Positions 13,902-20,138 of a stretch of 20,138 nt of DNA are shown here, piece by piece. Source of the stretch: JAFAXD01 sp035472475 (GTDB taxonomy: Bacteria > Pseudomonadota > Alphaproteobacteria > Rhizobiales > Xanthobacteraceae); contig DATIPA010000183.1 in assembly GCA_035472475.1 (NCBI GenBank), forward strand, positions 1 to 20,138, written 5' to 3'. Within the stretch, counting starts at the first letter, position 1, and every line of letters starts with the position of its first letter. Position numbers and translations under genes: made by a program. A model generated the notes under the pieces. The model was not told where the DNA came from. It saw only the letters and a program-made list of their open reading frames with translations, and made no database searches.

Positions 13902-15401
13902 ATGACCACCAATCAGGCAGTTACCGACCCGGACGTTGTCGTTGTCGGCGCGGGCATCATGTGCGCCACGCTCGGCGTGTTCCTCAAGGAGCTCGAACCT
14001 GCGGCCACCATCGAGATGGTCGAAACCCTCGACGGCGCGGCGCTCGAGAGCTCGGATGCCTGGAACAATGCGGGCACCGGTCACGCGGCCAATTGCGAGC
14101 TCAATTACACGCCGGAACGGCCCGACGGCTCAATCGATATTTCGAAGGCGCTCGAGGTCAACGTGGAGTTCGATCTGTCGCGCCAGTTCTGGTCCTATCT
14201 GGTGACAAAGGGAGCGATCAAGGACCCGCAATCGTTCATCCATCCGGTCCCGCACATGAGTTTCGTGCACGGGCCCGAGAACGTCGCCTTCCTCAAGAAG
14301 CGCTTCGCGGCGATGAGCGCGCATCACTGCTATTACGGGATGCAATATACCGAGGATAAAAAGAAACTGAGCGAGTGGGTTCCGCTGGTGATGGAAGGCC
14401 GCGCCGCGGACCAGCAAGTCGCCGCGACGCGGATCGTCACCGGAGCCGACTGCGATTACGGATCGCTCACGCGCACGCTTGTCGCACACCTCACTGGAAC
14501 ACCCGGGTTCAAGGTTCACTATGGGTGGCAGGTGACCGGCCTCCGACGCGAACCGGGCGGGCGCTGGCGCATCGACATGAAGAACAAACACGCTGGCCAG
14601 ACCCAGTCGACGACGGCGAAGTTCGTATATCTCGGCGCCGGCGGCGGCGCATTGCCGCTGCTGCAGAAATCGGAAATCCCGGAGGGAAAGGGCTACGGCG
14701 GATTTCCGGTCAGCGGCATCTGGCTGCGCTGCGACGATCCTGAGGTCAACCGACGCCATCACGCCAAGGTTTACGGCAAGGCATCCGTCGGTTCGCCGCC
14801 GATGTCGGTTCCACATCTCGACACGCGGGTCATCGGCGGCAAGCACTCGATCCTGTTTGGACCTTACGCCGGCTTCTCCACCAAGTTTCTCAAGTACGGC
14901 TCGCTCATGGACCTGTTCGAGTCGATCCGGCCGGCCAATATCGGGCCGCTGCTGGCGGTCGCGCGCGATAATTTCGATCTGACCAAGTATCTGATTGGCC
15001 AAGTCTTGCAGAGCCAGCACCAGCGCTTCGCCGCGCTGCAGGAATACTATCCGCGCGCCAAGGAGGCCGAGTGGCAGCTCGAAGTGGCGGGGCAGCGCGT
15101 CCAGATCATCAAGCCCGATCCGCAGCGCGGTGGATTTCTGGAGTTCGGCACCGAGCTGGTCACGGCGGCGGATCATTCGTTGGTGGCGCTGCTCGGAGCT
15201 TCACCTGGCGCGTCGACGGCGGTGTTCATCGCAATCAGCGTCCTGGAGAAATGCTTCAAGGACCAGCTGACGGCGAACCGCTGGCTTCCTAAGCTGAAAG
15301 AGATGATCCCATCGTACGGCGAATCCCTGATCGAGAACGCCACGTTGCAGCGGCGCATCCGCGCCGAAACCGCGGCTGTGCTGCACCTGGAGAATGTTTG
15401 A
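13902..15401 (+). CDS. mqo: Malate:quinone oxidoreductase
   Basis: A membrane-associated FAD enzyme oxidising malate to oxaloacetate and passing electrons to quinone. The product from ATG 13902 is 499 residues, the standard family length. A longer in-frame ORF begins at 13740, inside the Lrp/AsnC gene, and is rejected. GGAG sits nine bases before the ATG. The FAD-binding start is VVVVGAGIMCATLGVFLKEL. Family blocks seen are SSDAWNNAGTGHAANCELNY, HPVPHMSFVHG, FVYLGAGGGALPLLQKS and LGASPGASTAV near the end. No transmembrane segment is present, as expected for a peripheral protein. The stop overlaps the exporter start as TTGA, so the two are translationally coupled, which is an unusual partner for mqo. 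Confidence 0.96.
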   Translation: MTTNQAVTDPDVVVVGAGIMCATLGVFLKELEPAATIEMVETLDGAALESSDAWNNAGTGHAANCELNYTPERPDGSIDISKALEVNVEFDLSRQFWSYLVTKGAIKDPQSFIHPVPHMSFVHGPENVAFLKKRFAAMSAHHCYYGMQYTEDKKKLSEWVPLVMEGRAADQQVAATRIVTGADCDYGSLTRTLVAHLTGTPGFKVHYGWQVTGLRREPGGRWRIDMKNKHAGQTQSTTAKFVYLGAGGGALPLLQKSEIPEGKGYGGFPVSGIWLRCDDPEVNRRHHAKVYGKASVGSPPMSVPHLDTRVIGGKHSILFGPYAGFSTKFLKYGSLMDLFESIRPANIGPLLAVARDNFDLTKYLIGQVLQSQHQRFAALQEYYPRAKEAEWQLEVAGQRVQIIKPDPQRGGFLEFGTELVTAADHSLVALLGASPGASTAVFIAISVLEKCFKDQLTANRWLPKLKEMIPSYGESLIENATLQRRIRAETAAVLHLENV

Positions 15402-16696
15402 CCGATCCCGTGCGCAGCGCGCATGCGGTATCCTCGCATGCTGACCAGGGCGTTGACCCTGCCGCTCTGACCCAGGCGTTGGAAACCTTGATGTATTTCG
15501 GCGCCTTGATGCTGCGCGCCGGCAACGCTGCTTTCCGTGTGCGCCAGTGGATGGGCCGGCTTGCGAGCGCCATGGGGATCGACGCGCTCGCGGTTCACAT
15601 TGCGATCGGCGGCGGCATGACGGCTACGGCACGGCGCGGCGGCGCGCACGTTACCTTGGCGAGCGAGATCGCTCCGCTCGGCATCAATGCCAGTCATCTT
15701 GGGTTGCTTGAGCATCTTGCACGGGACGCGCGCCCGGGCCTGACCGCGGCGGAACTCGCGGTTAAGCTTAAAGGCATCGAGGCCGAGCCACCGTTCTACT
15801 CGCTCGCCGTCACCGCCGCAGCGGTCGGGGCCGCCTCGGGTGCGTTCTCGTTCCTCAACAGCGGCGGGCCATCGGAAATCGTCGCCGCCTTTGTCGGAGG
15901 CGCGGTCGGACAAAGTTTGCGATCGCTGCTGTTCAGGTATCGGTTCAATCAATACGCCGTCACCACGCTGTCCGCCGTAGTCGCCTCTGGGGTCTACGTT
16001 CTGGCCGCGCATGCGCTGGCGTGGGCGGGCCTGCCAGTGTCGCCGCATGCCGCGGGATTCATTTCATCGGCGCTCTTCCTGGTGCCGGGATTTCCACTGA
16101 TTGCCGGACTGCTTGACCTCATGCAGCATCAGATCGTCGCCGGCATCACCCGCCTCGCCTACGCGCTGATGGTGTTGACCGCGGCGGCCTTTGGCCTGTG
16201 CCTCGTCGCCGCCGGTGCGAGCCTGACACTGACCGCGCCGCCGCCGGCTCAGTTCAGCGAACTTACGACGCTGGGGTTTCGCGCACTCGCAAGCTTCGCG
16301 GGCGGCTGCGGGTTTGCGATCCTCTACAACAGCACGCCCCGAACGGTGGTCACTGTGGGCTGCCTGGCGCTCGTTGGCAACGAGCTGCGTCTCGCCGTCC
16401 ATGACGCCGGCATGCAGCTTGCGCTCGCGACGTTTCTCGGCGCGCTCGTCGTGGGCCTGCTGGCGAGCGTCGCGCGCCCCTGGCTGCGGGAGCCGCGCAT
16501 TGCGCTCACGGTGCCTGGGATCATCATCATGGTGCCTGGCACTTATGCGTTCCAAACCGTCGTGCTGCTCGATCAAGGCAACGTTCTGGCTGCACTGGAG
16601 GCAGCTTCGCTCGGCGCTTTTGTGGTCGGCGCGATGGCGCTGGGTCTCGCGACGGCGCGGCTCGCTAGCCAGCGCGGCTGGATCGTGGAGTCTTAA
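15398..16696 (+). CDS. ThrE-type threonine/serine exporter family protein
   Basis: A 432-residue inner-membrane protein of the ThrE family. The N-terminal soluble part (about 20-130) carries MLRAGNAAFRV and HIAIGGGMTATARRGG. Then come about ten hydrophobic segments from 135 to 425. Two related proline motifs, LVPGFPLIAGLLDL (228-241) and TVPGIIIMVPGTYAF (371-385), mark the two halves (ThrE and ThrE_2 domains). The founding member, from Corynebacterium, exports threonine and serine with the proton-motive force. The substrate here is not certain. I use the TTG at 15398, because GGAG is five bases upstream and it overlaps the mqo stop. A GTG at 15410 is a possible alternative. Confidence 0.86.
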   Translation: MTDPVRSAHAVSSHADQGVDPAALTQALETLMYFGALMLRAGNAAFRVRQWMGRLASAMGIDALAVHIAIGGGMTATARRGGAHVTLASEIAPLGINASHLGLLEHLARDARPGLTAAELAVKLKGIEAEPPFYSLAVTAAAVGAASGAFSFLNSGGPSEIVAAFVGGAVGQSLRSLLFRYRFNQYAVTTLSAVVASGVYVLAAHALAWAGLPVSPHAAGFISSALFLVPGFPLIAGLLDLMQHQIVAGITRLAYALMVLTAAAFGLCLVAAGASLTLTAPPPAQFSELTTLGFRALASFAGGCGFAILYNSTPRTVVTVGCLALVGNELRLAVHDAGMQLALATFLGALVVGLLASVARPWLREPRIALTVPGIIIMVPGTYAFQTVVLLDQGNVLAALEAASLGAFVVGAMALGLATARLASQRGWIVES

Positions 16697-16817
16697 GATT
16701 CGCGGTTCAACGCGGCGTGATCACTGACAGCCGTTTTTGTCACCCAGACCGCTCGGCACAGCCGACCCGGCTGCGGTGACCGGCCAGTTCAGCCACATCG
16801 GCCGCACAAAGTCCTGC

Positions 16818-16840
16818 ATGATTCGCTCAAGATGATTCGC
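16818..16840 (+). repeat. 9-bp direct repeat ATGATTCGC upstream of rocD
   Basis: ATGATTCGC occurs at 16818-16826 and 16832-16840, a centre spacing of 14 bases. A third partial copy, GATTCGC, is at 16698-16704. The pair lies 13 bases before the rocD ATG, with GCATG at its left and CATGC at its right end. It may be an operator or a leader element. No regulator is assigned. Confidence 0.4.
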
Positions 16841-16853
16841 ATGCGAGAGCATC

Positions 16854-18074
16854 ATGCACCCCATCGAGGCCGAGCGTCGCTTCAGCGCGCACAATTATGA
16901 TCCCCTTCCCGTGGTGCTCGCCCGCGGCCAGGGTGCGCATCTCTTTGACACCGCCGGTCGCCGCTACGTCGATATGATGAGTGCCTATTCGGCGGCCAGT
17001 CACGGTCATGCTCATCCCCGCATCCTTGGCGCGTTGACCGAACAGGCGCACCGGCTCGCGGTGCCCTCCCGTGCCTACCACAACGATCGTCTCGGCCCGT
17101 TCCTGGCGGAACTCTGCCGGCTGACCGGTCTCGACGCCGCGCTGCCCATGAACACCGGCGCGGAAGCGGTCGAGACCGCCATCAAGGCAGCGCGTCGTTG
17201 GGGCTACCGCGTCAAGGGCGTGCCGCGCGACACGGCGAACATCATCGTCGCGAGGGGCAACTTCCACGGCCGGACCACGACCATCGTGGGGTTCTCCTCG
17301 GAGCCGGCCTATCGCGACGGGTTCGGGCCGTTCGCGCCCGGCTTTCGCGCCGTTCCGTTCGGCGATCTTGAAGCGATCGCCTGCGCGATCACGCCCGAAA
17401 CAGTCGCAGTCCTGATCGAACCAATCCAGGGTGAGGCCGGGATCATCGTCCCCCCCGCCGGCTGGCTCAAACAGGTGCGTGAACTTTGCAGCGCGAATCA
17501 CGTATTGCTCATTCTCGATGAGGTTCAATCGGGGCTTGGCCGCACCGGCGCGTGGTTTGCGTTTCAGCACGAGGGGATTGAGCCCGACGGGCTGATCCTG
17601 GGGAAGGCGCTCGGCGGCGGCGTTCTGCCGGTTTCGGCGTTTGTCGGACGACGCGAGGTCATGGACGTGTTTACGCCCGGATCGCACGGTTCGACCTTTG
17701 GCGGCAACCCGCTCGCGGCAGCGGTGGGGCTCGAAGCATTGCGCGTCATCGCCGATGAAGGACTGGTCGAGCGTAGCCGCGTACTCGGCGCGCACATGCT
17801 TTCGCGGCTGCGCACGCTACGCAGCCCGGTTCTCAAGGAGGTCCGCGGCCGCGGTCTGTGGGCCGGTGCAGAGATCGACCCACGCGTTGCGAGCGCCCGC
17901 GACGTCTGCGAGCGCCTGCTCGGCAAGGGCGTGCTCTCGAAGGACACCCACGACACGGTGGTTCGCCTGGCCCCCCCGCTCGTGATCGCACGTACCGATC
18001 TCGATTGGGCCTTGGACCGGTTCGAGGAGGTGCTCCGTGACATCGCACGCGCACCGCATCCGGTCGCGGCTTAA
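16854..18074 (+). CDS. rocD: Ornithine aminotransferase
   Basis: A PLP-dependent class III aminotransferase of 406 residues that converts ornithine and 2-oxoglutarate to glutamate-5-semialdehyde and glutamate. It carries the ornithine-aminotransferase signatures NYDPLPVVL (14-22) and YHNDRLGPF (75-83), which separate it from acetylornithine aminotransferases. The phosphate-binding TGAEA (101-105), RGNFHGRT, DEVQSGLGRTG (Asp 222, which pairs with the PLP nitrogen) and LILGKALGGG with Schiff-base Lys 251 are all present. The ATG follows a weak GAGAG. It is cytosolic. The amidinohydrolase gene follows after 36 bases, which gives a two-step arginine-to-glutamate-semialdehyde route. Confidence 0.93.
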   Translation: MHPIEAERRFSAHNYDPLPVVLARGQGAHLFDTAGRRYVDMMSAYSAASHGHAHPRILGALTEQAHRLAVPSRAYHNDRLGPFLAELCRLTGLDAALPMNTGAEAVETAIKAARRWGYRVKGVPRDTANIIVARGNFHGRTTTIVGFSSEPAYRDGFGPFAPGFRAVPFGDLEAIACAITPETVAVLIEPIQGEAGIIVPPAGWLKQVRELCSANHVLLILDEVQSGLGRTGAWFAFQHEGIEPDGLILGKALGGGVLPVSAFVGRREVMDVFTPGSHGSTFGGNPLAAAVGLEALRVIADEGLVERSRVLGAHMLSRLRTLRSPVLKEVRGRGLWAGAEIDPRVASARDVCERLLGKGVLSKDTHDTVVRLAPPLVIARTDLDWALDRFEEVLRDIARAPHPVAA

Positions 18075-18110
18075 CAACAAGATTGACCGAGTGCACGAGG
18101 GGAAATTCGG

Positions 18111-19019
18111 ATGTCCGCACAGGTAAGACCAGACGTCGCGCGGCCGCACTTTCTGATGTGCCGGCCCGAGCATTTCGGCGTCGTCTACAGCATCAATCCG
18201 TGGATGAACCCGACGGGCTGGGCGCGCGATCAGCAGACGTTGGCCGCGGCTTCCCAGCGGGAATGGGCACGGCTGCACCGGACGCTCCTCGATCTTGGCG
18301 CCGTGGTCGAGCTCGTTCCGCCGGCGGCCGGGTTGCCGGACCTCGTCTTTACTGCCAATTCCGCTGTCGTGCTCGACCGCACCGCGCTGCTCGCGCGCTT
18401 CCGCCACCCCGAGCGCCAGCCCGAAGAGGTTCATTTCGAGGCCGCGTTTCGCCGGCTGCAGGGCCACGGCGTCCTCGATGCGGTGATCAAGCTGCCGGAA
18501 GGCCTCACGCTCGAAGGCGCCGGCGACTGCGTCTTCGATCAAACCCGCGGCCTGTTCTGGATGGGATATGGACCGCGCTCCGACCGGCGCGCACGAGCGG
18601 TGGTGGCGGACACGTTCGGCGCCGAGGTAGTAGCGCTCGAGCTCGCCGATCCGCGCTTTTATCACATGGACACCGCGCTCGGCCCGCTTCCCGGCGGCGA
18701 ACTGATGTACATCCCGGACGCGTTCACGGCCGCCGGCCGCGCCGCCATCGAAGCCCGCGTCTCGCCGCAGGACCGCATTGCGATCGCGGAGAAGGACGCG
18801 ATCCGCCTCGCAGCCAACACCGTCTGTCTTGGCGCCAATCTCGTGATGCCGGCGTGCGGCGCCCGCCTGCGCGCTCGCCTCGAGGAGCGCGGCTACCGGA
18901 TTCACGTCGTTCCGCTGTCGTCATTTCTGCGCAGCGGCGGCGCGGCATTCTGTTTGACGTTGCGGCTTGATCGCCGCTCCAGCGAACCGAGCGCGGCTCA
19001 AGACGTCGCGGTGGCTTGA
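18111..19019 (+). CDS. Arginine dihydrolase/dimethylargininase-like amidinohydrolase
   Basis: A 302-residue member of the guanidine-modifying superfamily. The opening MCRPEHFGVVYSINPWMNP closely resembles the N-terminal domain of cyanobacterial ArgZ/AgrE (arginine dihydrolase, giving ornithine, CO2 and ammonia). Catalytic residues are all visible: Glu 135 in TLEGAGDCVF, His 185 in FYHMDTALGPL and Cys 281 in GGAAFCLTLRLD. The DLVFTAN motif at 77-83 ends in Asn 83. In arginine deiminases and DDAH an acidic residue is usual there. This favours a dihydrolase-type activity, though dimethylarginine hydrolase remains possible. GAGGGG precedes the ATG. The position just after rocD supports ornithine, not citrulline, as the product. 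Confidence 0.85.
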   Translation: MSAQVRPDVARPHFLMCRPEHFGVVYSINPWMNPTGWARDQQTLAAASQREWARLHRTLLDLGAVVELVPPAAGLPDLVFTANSAVVLDRTALLARFRHPERQPEEVHFEAAFRRLQGHGVLDAVIKLPEGLTLEGAGDCVFDQTRGLFWMGYGPRSDRRARAVVADTFGAEVVALELADPRFYHMDTALGPLPGGELMYIPDAFTAAGRAAIEARVSPQDRIAIAEKDAIRLAANTVCLGANLVMPACGARLRARLEERGYRIHVVPLSSFLRSGGAAFCLTLRLDRRSSEPSAAQDVAVA

Positions 19020-19080
19020 GCCGCGCTGCGCGCCCCTTGCCACAAGCACGGAACGCGCCCGCTCGAGCGCGTAGCCGTTA

Positions 19081-19100
19081 TTCGCGATATATTCCGCGAA
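19081..19100. promoter_or_regulatory. Palindrome TTCGCG-N8-CGCGAA upstream of the amidohydrolase
   Basis: Inverted repeat TTCGCG (19081-19086) and CGCGAA (19095-19100) with an AT-rich 8-base centre that contains a TATATT -10-like hexamer. It lies 39 bases before the amidohydrolase ATG in the 120-base gap. A second small palindrome, CGCTCGAGCG, lies at 19060-19069. This looks like an operator over a promoter, but no -35 hexamer is convincing. Confidence 0.4.
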
Positions 19101-19139
19101 ACAGCGACCTCAGCTTGCGGATGCAACAAAGGGGGGCAC

Positions 19140-19985
19140 ATGAGCATGATCGACGCCCACCAACACTTTTGGTGGATTGCCAAGCGCAAGCAACCTCTGC
19201 CGCCGCTGTTCGGCGATCGCCTCGCCCGCGATTTCACGCCCGACGATCTCCTCCCCGAACTGCGGGCAGCCGGCATCGATGGCACGGTTCTGGTGCAGTC
19301 GCTTGATGACTATGACGAGACGCTCGAGTATTTGGGCATCGCCGACGCACACGATTTTGTCGCCGGCGTTGTCGGCTGGGTTCCGCTCGTCGATCCTGAT
19401 GCGTGCGCCCATACCCTCGACAAATTGAATATGCGACCGAAGTTCGTGGGCATGCGCCATCTCATCGCATACGAGGCCGATCCCGCCTGGGTGCTGCGCG
19501 CGAACGTACTGACATCGCTGCGCATGCTCGCGCAACGACGTCTGGCGTTTGAAGCGATTCCGATCAACCAACAACAACTCGATGCGGTGATCGAGGCAGC
19601 GCAGCGCGTGCCCGACCTGTCGATCGTCCTCAATCACCTGGGCCGACCGCCGGTGCCGGAACATGGCTGGGAGCCTTGGGCCTCGCAGATCGCGCGCGCC
19701 GCCGCGTGTCCCAACATCAGCGTGAAGCTATCGGCCGGCGGCGATCTGGTGGCGCGCTGGCAATGGTCGACGGATGAGCTGCGTCGCTACGTCGATCATG
19801 TCATCGAGCGCTTCGGGCCCGACCGGGTCATGGCGGCGAGCAACTGGCCGGTTGTTCTGCTCGGCGGAACCTTTGCCGCGGCCTGGCGCGGCATCACCGA
19901 CCTGATCGCGGCGCTCTCAACCGCCGAGCGCGCCGCGGTGCTCGGCGGCACCGCGCAACGCATCTACCGGCTCGGCAATCGATAA
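19140..19985 (+). CDS. Amidohydrolase family protein (COG3618-like lactonase/hydrolase)
   Basis: A 281-residue TIM-barrel hydrolase related to L-fuconolactonase and other COG3618 proteins. Barrel motifs in order: IDAHQHFW (His 7, His 9), VGMRHL (Arg 106, His 107), IVLNHLGRP (His 166), NISVKLSAGG and then AASNWPVVL near 233-240. The last motif is usually SDWP with a catalytic Asp. Here it has Asn 235. Substrates in the family are sugar lactones or other cyclic esters, but this change makes activity uncertain. Start ATG 19140 follows a run of six G at short spacing. An ATG two codons on (19146) is possible. It is probably transcribed from its own promoter, since 120 bases with a palindrome separate it from the amidinohydrolase gene. 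Confidence 0.85.
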   Translation: MSMIDAHQHFWWIAKRKQPLPPLFGDRLARDFTPDDLLPELRAAGIDGTVLVQSLDDYDETLEYLGIADAHDFVAGVVGWVPLVDPDACAHTLDKLNMRPKFVGMRHLIAYEADPAWVLRANVLTSLRMLAQRRLAFEAIPINQQQLDAVIEAAQRVPDLSIVLNHLGRPPVPEHGWEPWASQIARAAACPNISVKLSAGGDLVARWQWSTDELRRYVDHVIERFGPDRVMAASNWPVVLLGGTFAAAWRGITDLIAALSTAERAAVLGGTAQRIYRLGNR

Positions 19986-19995
19986 GATCGCGCCG

Positions 19996-20138
19996 TCAGT
20001 CGGCGTCGGGCTTGATCTTCTCGGCGCTCTCCAAGAGCAACAACTTGCCGAGCGCCTCCTGCGCCTCGTCCAGCCCGTTTCCCGCGGCGAGCCTGAGCAG
20101 CTCCTCCGCCTCCTTGTAATTGCGATCAACGCCCTGGC
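19996..20138 (-). CDS. Sel1-like repeat protein, C-terminal end (partial)
   Basis: The minus strand carries an open frame from the right edge to a TGA at 19998-19996. It encodes the last 46 residues of a protein that starts beyond the window. The visible part reads GVDRNYKEAEELLRLAAGNG then LDEAQEALGKL, which fits one Sel1/TPR-like repeat (GVxxNYxEAxxxLxxAAxxGxxxAQxxLG). A short charged tail ends in KPDAD. Sel1 proteins are helical scaffolds, often exported or signalling-related. It converges on the amidohydrolase gene with 10 bases between stops and no room for a terminator. Confidence 0.65.
   Translation of the reverse strand, partial: QGVDRNYKEAEELLRLAAGNGLDEAQEALGKLLLLESAEKIKPDAD

Noticed and set aside
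16759..16773. CAGCCG-ACC-CGGCTG inverted repeat between the exporter and rocD
   Set aside because: A 6-bp stem with a three-base loop and no T-run in a GC-rich gap is too weak to call a terminator.

Overview
The window is about 20 kb of GC-rich DNA from an alphaproteobacterium, most likely of the order Hyphomicrobiales (Bradyrhizobium/Rhodopseudomonas/Pseudolabrys-like). The clues are the cysE-DUF3126 gene pair, an alphaproteobacterial CHCC zinc-finger protein, several proteins whose sequences resemble rhizobial ones, and strong G/C preference at third codon positions. Genes are dense on both strands. I see no tRNA, rRNA, insertion sequence, integrase, CRISPR array or prophage gene. It reads as ordinary chromosome with a metabolic and partly accessory gene content.

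Layout. (1) 1-2094, plus strand: the 3' end of a molybdenum hydroxylase operon, with the C-terminal part of the molybdopterin subunit, the 2Fe-2S subunit and an exported two-haem cytochrome c (isoquinoline 1-oxidoreductase-like). (2) 2135-4117, minus strand: cysE (serine acetyltransferase), a DUF3126 protein and a metallo-beta-lactamase-fold hydrolase. (3) 4211-7036, minus strand: a membrane-anchored protein of unknown function and two alpha/beta hydrolases that share a GTGA overlap, with a candidate promoter at 7067-7095. (4) 7264-9759, plus strand: a CHCC zinc-finger protein, an FAD monooxygenase and a stand-alone short MetE-like methionine synthase, closed by a hairpin. (5) 9915-11338: a 72-residue protein (plus) converging on a six-Asp-box beta-propeller protein (minus), with a perfect 13-bp inverted-repeat terminator between them. 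(6) 11394-16696: a doubtful Lys-rich small ORF (minus), then on plus a two-domain UGSC-like protein with Cys in the Sec position, an Lrp/AsnC regulator, malate:quinone oxidoreductase and a ThrE-type exporter. (7) 16854-19985, plus: ornithine aminotransferase, an arginine dihydrolase/dimethylargininase-like enzyme and an amidohydrolase. The right edge cuts a Sel1-repeat gene on the minus strand that is too short to show as a normal ORF.

How the genes may work together. The clearest module is rocD plus the amidinohydrolase, which would take arginine (or a methylarginine) to ornithine or citrulline and then ornithine to glutamate semialdehyde. The Lrp/AsnC regulator and the ThrE exporter upstream give the region 13.3-19.0 kb an amino-acid catabolism and export flavour. 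The most unusual gene is the UGSC-like fusion protein at 11669-13327. Between genes there are several unexplained signals: a 9-bp direct repeat before rocD, a 20-bp palindrome before the amidohydrolase, and two successive hairpins before mqo.
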